A stretch of DNA of 64,000 nucleotides, from contig NZ_JBAWKA010000001.1 of assembly GCF_043876815.1 (NCBI RefSeq), positions 124,001 through 188,000 on the forward strand, read 5' to 3'. The notes under the pieces were generated by a model that was given only the letters and a program-made list of their open reading frames with translations, was not told the origin of the DNA and did not search any database. The stretch's first letter is position 1. The number at the start of each line of letters is the position of its first letter. The position numbers were made by a program, and so were the translations under genes. Origin of the DNA: Gaetbulibacter_A sp043876815. GTDB lineage: Bacteria; Bacteroidota; Bacteroidia; Flavobacteriales; Flavobacteriaceae. Positions 1 through 9,201 of this stretch are shown piece after piece.

Positions 1-1
1 T

Positions 2-1066
2 GCTGAAGATTTTTTAGCTGATGACATTATCGAAACCGATGCTTCGGAAAGTTTTATCAGTTACGATCCTTTAGGAGTTATTCTGGCGGTAATGCCGTGG
101 AATTATCCGTTTTGGCAAGTGTTCCGATTTGCGGTACCTACGCTTACTGCAGGGAATACGGCCTTACTAAAACACGCTTCTAATGTCAGCGGTTGTGCTT
201 TTGCCATTCAGAAGCTATTTCTAGACGCCGGTTATCCGTCGGCTTGTTTCCAAACCTTGCTAACCGACCATGAAATGGTAGATTATCTAATTAAGAATGA
301 TAAGGTTAAAGCGGTGTCTTTAACAGGAAGTGAAACGGCAGGAAGACATATTGCTAAAGTTGCCGGAGAGAGCCTCAAAAAGGCTGTTCTGGAACTTGGA
401 GGGAACAATGCCTGTATTGTTTTGGATGATGCCGATTTAGATACTCATCTGGACACCATGGTGAACGCCCGAATGCAAAACACCGGGCAGAGTTGCATTG
501 CGGCCAAACGCTTCATTGTAACCAAGGGAATTTTTGATGAATTCTTAGGTAAATTCACCAAGAGAGTAAAGGACCTACAATTTGGAGACCCAATGAATCC
601 TGCTACGGAAATAGCCACACTGGCTCGCGAAGATCTTGCAAACGATCTTGAAAAACAAGTACAGGATGCTGTTCAAAAAGGTGCCAAAGTGATCCTGGGA
701 GGAAAACGGGATAAGGCATACTATGCCCCAACTATTTTAACCAAGGTCACCACCGATATGGCCGTATTTAAAGAGGAAACCTTTGGACCAGTGGCTCCGA
801 TATTTAAAGTGAATGATTTTGAGGAAGCTATATCGCTAGCTACCGACACTAAGTTTGGCTTAGGAACCATGGTTTTTACCGAGGATATTGATAAGGTTAG
901 AAAAACGATTTCCCGAATTCCTGATGGTGCCTTGTTCATAAATGAATTAGTAAAATCAGACCCAAGATTACCTTTCGGAGGGACTAAAGCATCTGGTTTT
1001 GGAAGAGAGTTATCGAAGGAAGGTATTTTGGAATTTGTAAATAAAAAAACAGTTTATGTCAAATAA
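2..1066 (+). CDS. NAD(P)-dependent succinate-semialdehyde dehydrogenase family protein (5' truncated)
   Basis: The reading frame is open from base 2, so the gene begins before the window; 354 residues are present and about 100 N-terminal ones are missing compared with the usual 450-460. The cofactor-binding motif PWNYPFWQ, the general-base motif ELGGNN and the nucleophile motif NTGQSC are all present, as is the C-terminal motif PFGGTKASGFGRE. These are hallmarks of the aldehyde dehydrogenase superfamily, and the wording of the motifs is closest to the succinate-semialdehyde dehydrogenase (GabD/YneI) branch, which oxidises succinate semialdehyde to succinate. Substrate is inferred from family only. 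The stop lies close to the next gene, an ArsC-like protein, so the two are probably co-transcribed. Confidence 0.88.
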   Translation, partial: AEDFLADDIIETDASESFISYDPLGVILAVMPWNYPFWQVFRFAVPTLTAGNTALLKHASNVSGCAFAIQKLFLDAGYPSACFQTLLTDHEMVDYLIKNDKVKAVSLTGSETAGRHIAKVAGESLKKAVLELGGNNACIVLDDADLDTHLDTMVNARMQNTGQSCIAAKRFIVTKGIFDEFLGKFTKRVKDLQFGDPMNPATEIATLAREDLANDLEKQVQDAVQKGAKVILGGKRDKAYYAPTILTKVTTDMAVFKEETFGPVAPIFKVNDFEEAISLATDTKFGLGTMVFTEDIDKVRKTISRIPDGALFINELVKSDPRLPFGGTKASGFGRELSKEGILEFVNKKTVYVK

Positions 1067-1106
1067 AAAACAAGAAAAAGAAAATAATAAAAACAAAGAA
1101 AAAATA

Positions 1107-1550
1107 ATGTCAGTATTAGCACGAAATAAAAGGCAACTCACTTACATATATAGCTCTGAATCCGTTTTAGGGAAAAAAGTGTTAGGCTATGTGCAAGCCA
1201 TGAACAAGCATATTGAAACTATTGATATTTCAAAAACGAAACTTAGCGATACCGCTTGGGTAGAAATTTCTAATGAGCTAAATATGCCTTTTAAGAATAT
1301 CTTTAAAGCAGATTCGGTCACTGATGAGCAAAACCATGACTTTGATGAAAAAGACTGGATTAAAATGATTCAAAATAATCCGGCCATATTGCACCATCCT
1401 ATCGCTATTAATGCTGAAGATATCATGATTGTTTCCAGCCGTGCCGAGGTTCTCAAGCTCTTTGAGGTGGACTCCGCAGGACTTGAAAAAGGATTTAATC
1501 ATGAAGAACCCACAACGTCTTCAACCTCCAAAGGAGAATCCTTTATTTAA
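1107..1550 (+). CDS. ArsC/Spx-family thioredoxin-fold protein lacking cysteines
   Basis: This 147-residue protein resembles the arsenate reductase/Spx/YffB glutaredoxin-like family in overall plan: an N-terminal strand-helix unit (LTYIYSSESVLGKK) and a C-terminal stretch NPAILHHPIAIN that matches the family's NPxLIxRPI segment. It has no cysteine at all, so it cannot be a classic redox ArsC. The frame is open back to an ATG at 1056, overlapping the aldehyde dehydrogenase by 11 nt, but the first 17 residues would be a lysine/asparagine-rich run that looks like an A-rich leader; I therefore prefer the ATG at 1107. It converges with the mscS gene, the two stops being only 7 nt apart. Function unknown; the family call is by motif memory. 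Confidence 0.7.
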   Translation: MSVLARNKRQLTYIYSSESVLGKKVLGYVQAMNKHIETIDISKTKLSDTAWVEISNELNMPFKNIFKADSVTDEQNHDFDEKDWIKMIQNNPAILHHPIAINAEDIMIVSSRAEVLKLFEVDSAGLEKGFNHEEPTTSSTSKGESFI

Positions 1551-1557
1551 AGCTTTA

Positions 1558-2448
1558 CTAATCCTCTTTATCGTAATCGAGTCGTAAGTTGTTTTTTCCA
1601 AAATCTAGGGTTCGAATTGGGAATGGGATATTGATACCTTCCTTGTTGAACTCGGATTTGATTAGTTTGATAGCTTTATGCTTGGATTCTAACTCCTCTT
1701 TACTACTAATCATATTTACAGAAAATCTGGTGATAAAATTTATCGAACTGTCACCAAATTCGGTAAAGTAAAATTCAACTTTTTCGCCATTATTTTGTTT
1801 GAAGTTCTCAGAAATAATGTTGGTGACAATATTTTCTACCTGTTGAAGATCACTTTCGTAGCCTACACCGCAAGCAACCGTTATCCGACTTCGGTCGCTT
1901 AAGGAATAATTTGTGAATCTATTCTCAATGAATTTCGAATTCGGAATAATTACAAAATTATTATCGGGTTTTTTCAATACAATATTCCGAAGACTAATTT
2001 CTGAAACAAAACCACTGGTATCACTGGTTTCAATAAAATCATTGATGCGTATGTTTGGCATAAATGATAATACCACACCTCCGAAGGTATTGCTTAACGT
2101 GCCCTGGAGCGCGAGACCTACGGCCAAACCGACAACTCCCGCTCCAGCCAAAATACTGGTAAGTACTTTGTTGAGGTTTAGTACACCCAAAGCAATAAAA
2201 AAGCCCAGTAAAATTATACTAACATATACGATCTTGGAGATCATATCCTGAATCGATTTTTGACTAACACGGCTCAATAAAAATCTGTAAAGAAATTTCT
2301 TTATTCCTTTAGCAATGAATAGGAAAAGAACCATAATGAGTATAGCCAATATTAAATTAGGGAGTTTCAGGATAATGGCATCTACCCACCCGTTTAACTT
2401 ATCCCAAAGTTTCCCAATGGTGCTTTCAAAATTAAATGTGTCAGTCAT
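1558..2448 (-). CDS. Small-conductance mechanosensitive ion channel (MscS family)
   Basis: The 296-residue protein has the minimal MscS plan: hydrophobic helices at about residues 28-50, 66-88 and 93-118, the last being the glycine/alanine-rich pore helix (VVGLAVGLALQGTLSN), followed by a soluble beta/alpha domain with the motif FETSDTSG-FVSEI and IIPNSKFIENRFTNYS, typical of the MscS cytoplasmic vestibule. Such channels sit in the inner membrane and release solutes under hypo-osmotic shock. It is monocistronic and divergent from the csbD gene. The length matches the small MscS type, so it is not one of the large MscK-like forms. Confidence 0.92.
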   Translation of the reverse strand: MTDTFNFESTIGKLWDKLNGWVDAIILKLPNLILAILIMVLFLFIAKGIKKFLYRFLLSRVSQKSIQDMISKIVYVSIILLGFFIALGVLNLNKVLTSILAGAGVVGLAVGLALQGTLSNTFGGVVLSFMPNIRINDFIETSDTSGFVSEISLRNIVLKKPDNNFVIIPNSKFIENRFTNYSLSDRSRITVACGVGYESDLQQVENIVTNIISENFKQNNGEKVEFYFTEFGDSSINFITRFSVNMISSKEELESKHKAIKLIKSEFNKEGINIPFPIRTLDFGKNNLRLDYDKED

Positions 2449-2627
2449 AATAATTGATCTTAAAAATTTGGCCTGAAAGGCTTAAAAAAACAAAATTTAC
2501 CCTAAAAATAAAGGCATTACCTATTTCCAAATAGGAATAACGTCAATATTTTCATCGTTTACGGCATTGTTGTCCGTAGATAACAGGTATATTAATAATG
2601 AATTAATAATTAAAAAACAAAAAAGAT

Positions 2628-2828
2628 ATGGATATTAAAGATATGAACAAAGAACAATTAGAAGGAAAGTGGAAACAAGTAAAAGGAAAATTTAAACAGA
2701 AATATGCCAATATTACTGATAACGATTTAACCTATGCGGAAGGAAAGTTTGATGAAATGTTAGGTACTATTGAAGAGAAGACAGGAAAGAAAAAGAAAGA
2801 AATTTTGGAAGAAATTGAAAACTGGTAA
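2628..2828 (+). CDS. CsbD family stress-response protein
   Basis: A 66-residue, highly charged protein with the CsbD signature: the N-terminal GKWKQVKGKFKQK repeat unit and the later YAEGKFDEMLGTIEEKTGKK. CsbD-like proteins are small, helical, hydrophilic proteins induced by general stress in many bacteria; their biochemical role is unknown. The start is preceded by a strongly A-rich leader (ten of the eleven bases before GAT are A or C), which fits translation initiation in this phylum. A terminator hairpin follows at 2851. No domain apart from CsbD is present. Confidence 0.93.
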   Translation: MDIKDMNKEQLEGKWKQVKGKFKQKYANITDNDLTYAEGKFDEMLGTIEEKTGKKKKEILEEIENW

Positions 2829-2850
2829 TCTCTGAAACCATACCAAATCG

Positions 2851-2877
2851 AAACCCTTGAGAAATCGAGGGTTTTTT
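2851..2877 (+). terminator. Rho-independent terminator of csbD
   Basis: An inverted repeat (AAACCCT ... CGAGGGTTT type, with a GAAA-containing loop) is followed directly by a T run, 22 nt after the csbD stop codon. Confidence 0.75.
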
Positions 2878-2986
2878 ATTTGGGATCTAATTAAATTGTT
2901 ATATAAAGTAGTGGTTGTCAGCCTTTTTGCCATGACCTTTTATAACTTGCAAGTTATTTTTCTCTAAGGAAAGCTTATTTAAAAAG

Positions 2987-3019
2987 AAAAGCGCGCCTTA
3001 TTACAAGACGCGCCTTTTC
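2987..3019 (-). terminator. GC-rich hairpin, probable terminator of the response-regulator gene
   Basis: The arms AAAAGCGCG and CGCGCCTTTTC pair with one bulged base. Read on the minus strand the hairpin is followed by CTTTTCTTTTT, so it can stop transcripts running out of the kinase/regulator operon, whose last codon lies about 100 nt upstream. Apart from this hairpin and the csbD terminator I see nothing in the 295-nt gap 2829-3123. Confidence 0.55.
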
Positions 3020-3123
3020 AACTCTCCCTAAGGAAATTATTAATAGCAATACAATATTAGTAGTAAAAGATTGTAAAATGTTACGGATTTCCGTAATAAA
3101 ATAATGTAATTTAATATTTAGGC

Positions 3124-3789
3124 TTAAAGAAGCCCCAAATCTTTGATAATAGTCACCAAATGAGTCGCGTTATTAGCTTGAAATTGATCTTTGAGTCGAT
3201 TCAAGCGTTTTTCAATGGCACTTAGGCTATTTGGTGACATATTGTTCTCTTGCAAATAATTACTAATTTCACTTTGTGAGAGTCCAATGGATAATTGTTT
3301 AATAAGCGTCAAGTCGTAGTCATTTATTTCAAGTTCTATCTCAGAATTCAAGGCTTGCTCTACTTGTGGAGACAGAAAGATTTTACCTTTGGAAATAACT
3401 TCCAGAGCCTTTGTTAGATGTGCCGAGCCTTTTCGTCCCTTGCATACATAGGCATTAACACCCTGAGTTTTAATCAGGGCGCGTACCTTTTGAAGCCGGT
3501 CTTCCATCGAATATATAATAATCGGCAGATTTGGGTAATCAGGTCGAACGGCTTTTACGAGATCTTCGCCGGAAAGTAATTTCCGGTTGTGATACTCTAT
3601 TTTAAATGATAGATCTGAGATTAATAAATCATAAGGAACCTTGTCTAAAGCTGCTCGTTTTATTTTTAAAAAAGCCTCATCGCAATACTGTGCAGTTTCA
3701 ACGATTTGAATACCGAGAGTTTGTAAAACATTCATCACACCGGCATTTATTGCATCGTGATCGTCTACCACCAATACTTTATTAAACAT
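3124..3789 (-). CDS. Response regulator, NarL/FixJ-like
   Basis: The 221-residue protein starts with a receiver domain: acidic pair DD at 9-10, phospho-acceptor Asp59 in LLISDLSF, hydroxyl residue in IIYSMEDR near 97 and conserved Lys near 118 (VCKGRKG). Residues about 155-215 form a LuxR/GerE-like helix-turn-helix with the ISNYLQ and SLSAIEKRLNRLK segments, so it should bind DNA. It lies 2 nt after the end of the sensor kinase gene and surely forms a two-component pair with it. Target genes are unknown; no candidate operon is directly linked except the nearby csbD on the other strand. Confidence 0.9.
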   Translation of the reverse strand: MFNKVLVVDDHDAINAGVMNVLQTLGIQIVETAQYCDEAFLKIKRAALDKVPYDLLISDLSFKIEYHNRKLLSGEDLVKAVRPDYPNLPIIIYSMEDRLQKVRALIKTQGVNAYVCKGRKGSAHLTKALEVISKGKIFLSPQVEQALNSEIELEINDYDLTLIKQLSIGLSQSEISNYLQENNMSPNSLSAIEKRLNRLKDQFQANNATHLVTIIKDLGLL

Positions 3790-3791
3790 AT

Positions 3792-5444
3792 TTAAATCGA
3801 TATTTCGGCTTTAAAACCATGACCAGGTCTTGAAACAAAATTAGCGGTTCCTTTCAGTGATACAATACGGTTTTCCACATTTTGGAGACCTGAATATTTT
3901 TTTAAATGGCAACCAACACCATTATCAGAATAATTTAATGTTAGTTTATTACCTGAAAATTTAAAGGTGATGGCTACAATAGTCGCATTACTGTGCTTTT
4001 TCATATTTACCATTAATTCTTGAAGTATGCGATATAAGGTGATTTTTTTAATCGATTCCAATTCTTCCCAATCGATTTTAGATATGGTTCGTGTAATTAC
4101 CGTGAGGCTGTTTGAATGGTAACGCCTCAACAAATCTCTTAAAACCTCCTCAAATTTTTCATTAAGGTCGATGGAACTGTTCTCTTTGGAAATATCACGT
4201 GTTCTGCTGTAAATATCTTCTAAAGCATCGAGTACCTGATCTCTATTTTCTGTGTCGCGCTCTAACTGGGTCATAACATTGTATACGTCGTTGGCTACTT
4301 CATCGTGTATTTTTTTAGAAATTCTTGTTTCGGTAAGATAAATTTCGCGTAGTTTATCCCTCTGATTTTTAGAGTGTAACATGGTAATAATCAAGATGGC
4401 AATTATGAAAATAATGAGGCCCATAGTTTGAAATAATATGTCTGTTAAACGTTCCTTTTCAATTTGAATTTGGATTTCATTAGCGATCTGTTCCTGGTTC
4501 AAATAGTCAAATTTGATGGAAGCATATTTATTCTCAGCCAACTGCTTCGCCATTTCTATGCTATCTTTCAATATTTTGTATTGATATTCTATGGTATTGG
4601 GACGGATTGAGATGAGGTTAGCTAGGGCATCTTCCTCATAGGATGCACTTAGGATTTCTTTAGAGATATGATAAGCTTCTTGGGCAAAAGCCTCAGCTTG
4701 TTCAAAATCTTTGCGGTCTTTATAATATTGCGAGAGGTGCTTGTAGCTGGTATAGACTCCTAGCTTGTCGTTTTGTTTAAGGTTGAAATTTAAGGCCTCA
4801 TTCAAATGGTACAAGGCATGCTCCCGGTTAAGTTTTCCTTCTACAAAACCCAGATTGTCTAATGCCCGAGCAATTTGAATAGAGTCACCTAATTGTTTAC
4901 TGGTATTATATACCTCGGCGAGTAAGGTTTCTGATTGTTCAAATTTGGATTGTTCAATGTAAACCTGCGCCATATTATTTTTAATATCATTCTTAAGCTC
5001 TGGAGATGTTGCCAAGGCTAGTCCTTTTTCAAAATATTTTAACGCAAGCTCATAATCCAATCTATCTTTACAGATTACTCCCAAATCCTTGTAAATACCA
5101 ATTTTAGTTTGCTGTGTAAGATCTCCTGGTGGCATGGCATCTAAATAGCGTAGTACTTGTAATGCTGTGGTTTCACTGCCGTAATAATCTCCAAATCTTA
5201 ATTGGATTATGGCTATTTGTCGAAGATCGTTAATGGTGGTTAAGGTATCCTTATTAGCTCTGCTAATCTTTTGCTTTTCATTATAGAACTTAAAGGCTTT
5301 AGAGAGATCAAGTGGAGATTTCGGATGGTTTACTAAATTTTTATAGTATTGTAGACTATCCTTGATTTTGATTGTTGGTAAATTTTTTGCAGTCGCCACA
5401 TGGGATAGGCATAAAAAGATTAATGTCGCTATAAGATTTTTCAT
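3792..5444 (-). CDS. TPR-containing sensor histidine kinase (HisKA_3/NarX type)
   Basis: The 550-residue protein has a signal peptide (residues 1-19), a long tetratricopeptide-repeat region (about 60-300, e.g. LGVICKDRLDYELALKYFEKG), one membrane helix at about 333-354, then a HisKA_3 dimerisation segment with phospho-acceptor His near 379 (ISKKIHDEVANDVYN) and an HATPase domain with the N-box KHSNAT and the G-box YSDNGVG near 506. The TPRs therefore face the periplasm and the catalytic part faces the cytoplasm. This architecture is common in Flavobacteriia. It is the first gene of an operon with the response regulator. The ligand or partner protein sensed by the TPR region cannot be read from the sequence. 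Confidence 0.92.
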   Translation of the reverse strand: MKNLIATLIFLCLSHVATAKNLPTIKIKDSLQYYKNLVNHPKSPLDLSKAFKFYNEKQKISRANKDTLTTINDLRQIAIIQLRFGDYYGSETTALQVLRYLDAMPPGDLTQQTKIGIYKDLGVICKDRLDYELALKYFEKGLALATSPELKNDIKNNMAQVYIEQSKFEQSETLLAEVYNTSKQLGDSIQIARALDNLGFVEGKLNREHALYHLNEALNFNLKQNDKLGVYTSYKHLSQYYKDRKDFEQAEAFAQEAYHISKEILSASYEEDALANLISIRPNTIEYQYKILKDSIEMAKQLAENKYASIKFDYLNQEQIANEIQIQIEKERLTDILFQTMGLIIFIIAILIITMLHSKNQRDKLREIYLTETRISKKIHDEVANDVYNVMTQLERDTENRDQVLDALEDIYSRTRDISKENSSIDLNEKFEEVLRDLLRRYHSNSLTVITRTISKIDWEELESIKKITLYRILQELMVNMKKHSNATIVAITFKFSGNKLTLNYSDNGVGCHLKKYSGLQNVENRIVSLKGTANFVSRPGHGFKAEISI

Positions 5445-5647
5445 CTCTCCATTTTAATTAGTAATTTCTTATTCAAGGGAAATTAGTATTGGGCTTATCA
5501 ATAAAATAAAAAGGAAAAGAAAATAATCAATAACTATTTTCAATGGCTGCATAAGGTGATTTGGTAACATTAAAACATGTGTGATTTCCTTACAATATAG
5601 TAAAAACAACTAACAAAATTAAAGCCTAAGTAAAGACTAAAGCTATA

Positions 5648-6640
5648 TTAAGCCTTCACCTCATTTGTTAATGTTGTTCCATCAACATAACTTTTAATGT
5701 TTTCTAAGGTTGTCGTCGTGATCTTATCCATGGCCTCTTTGGTAAAAAAAGCCTGGTGGGATGTAATCAAAACATTAGGAAACGCCAGGAGTCTTAGGAT
5801 TGTTTCATCCTTAATAATATGTTCTGAATGATCCTCGAAAAATAGATTTTCTTCCTGTTCATAAACATCAATACCTAAATATCCAATCTTTTTATTAATA
5901 ATTCCATCAATAACGCCATTCGCGTCAATTAAAGCACCGCGACTCGTATTGATTATCATAACACCATCCTTCATTTTGGCAATGGACACTTCGTTTATAA
6001 TGTGTTTGGTGTGTTGATTCAACGGGCAATGTAAGGAAATAATATCCGATGTTTCGAACAGCTCGTCCAAGCTCACATAGTTAACACCCAGATCATTTAA
6101 TGCTTTGTTCTCATTAATATCAAAGGCTATTATATGGCAGCCAAAGCCTTGGACGACGCGACAAAAAGCAGCACCAATCTGTCCTGTACCAATAACGCCA
6201 ATAGTTTTACCGTGAATGTTGAACCCGATCAGGTTTTTTAAAGAAAAATTACCTTCTCGAACACGGTTATACGCTTTATGAGTTTTTCGGTTTAGGGTTA
6301 AAATAAGAGCCATAGCATGTTCTGCAACGGCTTCCGGGGAATAGGCCGGCACACGTACCACTTTGATGTTGTTTTCCTGTGCCGCTTCCAGATCAACGTT
6401 GTTATAACCTGCACAGCGTAAAGCAATTAATTTCACACCATTTTCAGCTAGAATTCTGATGGTTTCTTTGTCCACAATGTCATTTACAAAAACACAAACC
6501 GCATCAAATCCACTGGTGATCTTGGCTGTTTTTTCGTGTAATGCAGTTTCTAAAAAGGTAAAATCGAAGTGATAATCTTCGTTATAATTTTCAAAATATT
6601 CCTGATCGTAGGATTTGGTGTTAAATACGGCAACTTTCAT
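5648..6640 (-). CDS. D-2-hydroxyacid dehydrogenase (D-lactate dehydrogenase-like)
   Basis: The NAD-binding fold has GVIGTGQIG near residues 148-156, and the catalytic Arg, Glu and His are seen in NTSRGALID, the following acidic segment and SHQAFFTKEA. The sequence DLEAAQENNIKVVRVPAYSPEAVAEHAM is the family signature. About 330 residues is the normal length for LdhA-type enzymes, which reduce pyruvate to D-lactate with NADH; a related 2-ketoacid is possible. The frame is open 13 codons further up to 6679, but I place the start at 6640, where the typical MKVAVFNTKSYD begins. It is a single gene, 200 nt downstream of nothing that shares its strand closely. Confidence 0.88.
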   Translation of the reverse strand: MKVAVFNTKSYDQEYFENYNEDYHFDFTFLETALHEKTAKITSGFDAVCVFVNDIVDKETIRILAENGVKLIALRCAGYNNVDLEAAQENNIKVVRVPAYSPEAVAEHAMALILTLNRKTHKAYNRVREGNFSLKNLIGFNIHGKTIGVIGTGQIGAAFCRVVQGFGCHIIAFDINENKALNDLGVNYVSLDELFETSDIISLHCPLNQHTKHIINEVSIAKMKDGVMIINTSRGALIDANGVIDGIINKKIGYLGIDVYEQEENLFFEDHSEHIIKDETILRLLAFPNVLITSHQAFFTKEAMDKITTTTLENIKSYVDGTTLTNEVKA

Positions 6641-6744
6641 TTTGCTGGTTGGCTTTAAGCTTTTGGGCAAAGGGCCCAAGTTAAAACCTAAAGATAGTAT
6701 TTTTACACAGATAAGTTCCTGCGAAAGTTGCCATATTAATGCGT

Positions 6745-7467
6745 TTATTTTATCTGATACACTATATAAAGTGTTGCCTGTACTTTAACGGTGCCTTTGC
6801 TTATCGCAATAGGAGTGTTATTGCTCATGAGGGCTGCACGATCACTTTCTACAGCCATTTTTGTTTGATTTTCAGGAAGACTGGCCGAAATTTCAACATT
6901 GCCAATTTTTAAAATTTCTTTGTTGGATTCCGGTAGGTTTTCCAGTAAACGATCGACCAGAATATTGGCCTTATTTAAAGCATCTACATAAGCGTCATTT
7001 TTTAAGTCATCCAATTTCGAATGGGAGTAACTCAAGCCACTTAAATCAAGATTTTCATTACTCAGCAAAGCGGTATAAATAACATCGAGCTTATCCAGAT
7101 TCTTTACCGTAACAAAAACAGAGGTAGAACTTTTATAACCTTCGAACACACGGGTGTTCTTCTCCCAAGTATAGCTTTTATCCAAATTCACCGAAGTCGT
7201 TAAAATATCATCCTTATCCACGCCAAAACTTCGCAGGGTTTTCATAAGGTCATTAGACTTGTCTACTAAACAATTCTTTGCTTTTTCAATGGATTTATCC
7301 AAACAACTTAAATTGATATTAAAGGTTGCTATGTCCGGAAGTGTTTCTACCTCGCCTGTAGATCGAAGGGTAATGGTTTTATAAGTGACCTTTGAATCGT
7401 GTGCCGCCGCCTGGCTTTGACAATTCAACACAAAAAAAAGACTTAAAATGGTAATAAAATATTTCAT
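6745..7467 (-). CDS. SIMPL (DUF541) domain-containing exported protein
   Basis: The 240-residue protein has a lipoprotein-like signal sequence (FFVLNCQSQ, with Cys16 as possible lipidation site) followed by one SIMPL domain: TLRSTGEVETLPDIATFNI at the start and DDILTTSVNLDKSYTWE, a well-conserved block of the family, in the middle. SIMPL proteins are periplasmic or outer-membrane proteins; the E. coli member YggE is linked to oxidative-stress resistance. Its molecular activity is unknown. It sits alone between the dehydrogenase and the M1 peptidase genes. Confidence 0.88.
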   Translation of the reverse strand: MKYFITILSLFFVLNCQSQAAAHDSKVTYKTITLRSTGEVETLPDIATFNINLSCLDKSIEKAKNCLVDKSNDLMKTLRSFGVDKDDILTTSVNLDKSYTWEKNTRVFEGYKSSTSVFVTVKNLDKLDVIYTALLSNENLDLSGLSYSHSKLDDLKNDAYVDALNKANILVDRLLENLPESNKEILKIGNVEISASLPENQTKMAVESDRAALMSNNTPIAISKGTVKVQATLYIVYQIK

Positions 7468-7601
7468 AATGAATTTGTTTTTTTAAAGGAGTAGCAAGGT
7501 TTATGCCACTTATAAAATGAAGCGTATATTTATTATGCCCGACACTAAGAAACCGATATAAGATAGACGTTTAATATCTATTTTTGAAAGAAATAGTTCA
7601 T

Positions 7602-9191
7602 TTAATTTTTATCCTCATACAACAACCAGACCTCCGGGTCTAGAATTAGGGCATCCGGTTTCGAATCCATTTTCGCCTCAAAGGTTTTTGATCCAGAATC
7701 TAAATTAAAAGTCTCTATTTTTATTTGGTTACCATGAACAAAGGCAACTTCTAGTGGAAAGCTAAAAATATGGTGTTTTTGAACTTGTTTCACATTTAAT
7801 TTCAATTTTCCCTGGCCGTAATTCCAGTTCCATTGGAGTTCCGGGTACCCTTTGGTGAAGATCCATTGTTTAAAAAATTCCTTAAGATCTTGACCTGAAA
7901 CGATCTCCATAGCTTCACGGAAATCCGATGTAGTGACATTCTGGTCCCGATTTTTCTTGTAGTAATATCGAATTCCCTCCCAAAAAACAGCATTACCCAG
8001 TTTATGCCGCAACATATTAAGTACCCAACTGCCTTTTTGATAGGTGTTGACACTTAAAACTTTCATGGGGTCTTTAATAGTGTTATCGACTATTGGTGAA
8101 GGATTTTCTTTGTAATATTCGATGATCTCTTTGCGGTCTATTTTGAGTTCCACTTTACGTTTTTCGTTACCATAAACAGCTTCCTGATACAGAACGGCAA
8201 AATAGGTAGCAAAACCTTCGCTTAGCCAAACCTCATTCCAGCTATTCTCAGTGGCCGAATCGCCAAACCACTGATGTGCAATTTCATGAGCTATAGTACG
8301 CTCATAAGTGTTATTCCCAGTTACAGAGTTCTCAGGATATGTAATGGTTCCGGCATTTTCGAGGCCTCCCCACTGGGTACTCGCTTGTACATTGGCCAAT
8401 TTTGCAAAAGGGAAAGGGCCTATATTTTTTACAAAATAATTCAGGGCATTTGCCGAAACGGAATAGTCTGAAAATCCTTCCGATCGGTTTTCAGGATATA
8501 CCCAAGCCGTCACCGGAATATGATCAACCATGCCAAGTAATTTTGTAGCAAATTTTGTAACCCCGATTGTAACCACTTTTGTGGCAACGGGAGCCGGTTC
8601 TTCGTAAACCCAAAGTTTGAAACCATTTCCTAAATGACTTTCTTCGGTCTTTTTACCAGTGGCTACTACATCGTAATGTTCCGGTGCGGTAACTTTAAAT
8701 GTAACAGCTGCTTTATCGTAAGGATGATCCACGCAAGGCAACCAATGTCTGGCCAGATTTGGCCAGTTATCACCAAAAAAGGACCGTTGGCCAAATTTCG
8801 TTTTACCTATCACCAACCCTTTTTCTGCAATACCTTCATATTGTATTTTAAAAGTTCTTGTTTTATTATTGTTAGCTGTTAAGGGGATAGTAATTTTATT
8901 ATCTGAAAAGCTGAAGTCAAGGGCATTGCCTTCTTCAAAAATACCGCTTATGCTCATGCCATATAGGCCGGATTTTTTAATGAGATCTAAAGTAAAATGT
9001 TTTGCCTGATCTGTAAATTCAACTGTAATAACTGCCTCACCTTTTATAGCATTGGTTTCATCATTCAGCCCAAGGCTAAAAATATAGCTTTGAACGTTGG
9101 CCGACTCTTGTCGTTCATAAACATCCTGTGCCCTTAATACAAAATGGTTCAGGATAATAAAGGCAATTATAAAAATGTGTTTTTTCATCAT
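7602..9191 (-). CDS. M1 family metallopeptidase (aminopeptidase), exported
   Basis: The protein has a signal peptide (residues 1-22), an N-terminal beta domain, the exopeptidase motif GGLENAG near 272 and the zinc site HEIAHQWFG near 301 with the third ligand Glu in WLSEGFATYF. At 529 residues it lacks the large C-terminal helical domain of PepN and so matches the short exported M1 enzymes of Bacteroidota. It should remove N-terminal residues from peptides in the periplasm. It begins 10 nt after the amidase stop, so the two genes form an operon of exported hydrolases. Confidence 0.93.
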   Translation of the reverse strand: MMKKHIFIIAFIILNHFVLRAQDVYERQESANVQSYIFSLGLNDETNAIKGEAVITVEFTDQAKHFTLDLIKKSGLYGMSISGIFEEGNALDFSFSDNKITIPLTANNNKTRTFKIQYEGIAEKGLVIGKTKFGQRSFFGDNWPNLARHWLPCVDHPYDKAAVTFKVTAPEHYDVVATGKKTEESHLGNGFKLWVYEEPAPVATKVVTIGVTKFATKLLGMVDHIPVTAWVYPENRSEGFSDYSVSANALNYFVKNIGPFPFAKLANVQASTQWGGLENAGTITYPENSVTGNNTYERTIAHEIAHQWFGDSATENSWNEVWLSEGFATYFAVLYQEAVYGNEKRKVELKIDRKEIIEYYKENPSPIVDNTIKDPMKVLSVNTYQKGSWVLNMLRHKLGNAVFWEGIRYYYKKNRDQNVTTSDFREAMEIVSGQDLKEFFKQWIFTKGYPELQWNWNYGQGKLKLNVKQVQKHHIFSFPLEVAFVHGNQIKIETFNLDSGSKTFEAKMDSKPDALILDPEVWLLYEDKN

Positions 9192-9201
9192 TTTTTTAAG
9201 A

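Noticed and set aside
1600..1625. GGTTCGAATTGGG resembling a tRNA T-arm
   Set aside because: Lies inside the mscS coding sequence, with no acceptor or anticodon stems around it.
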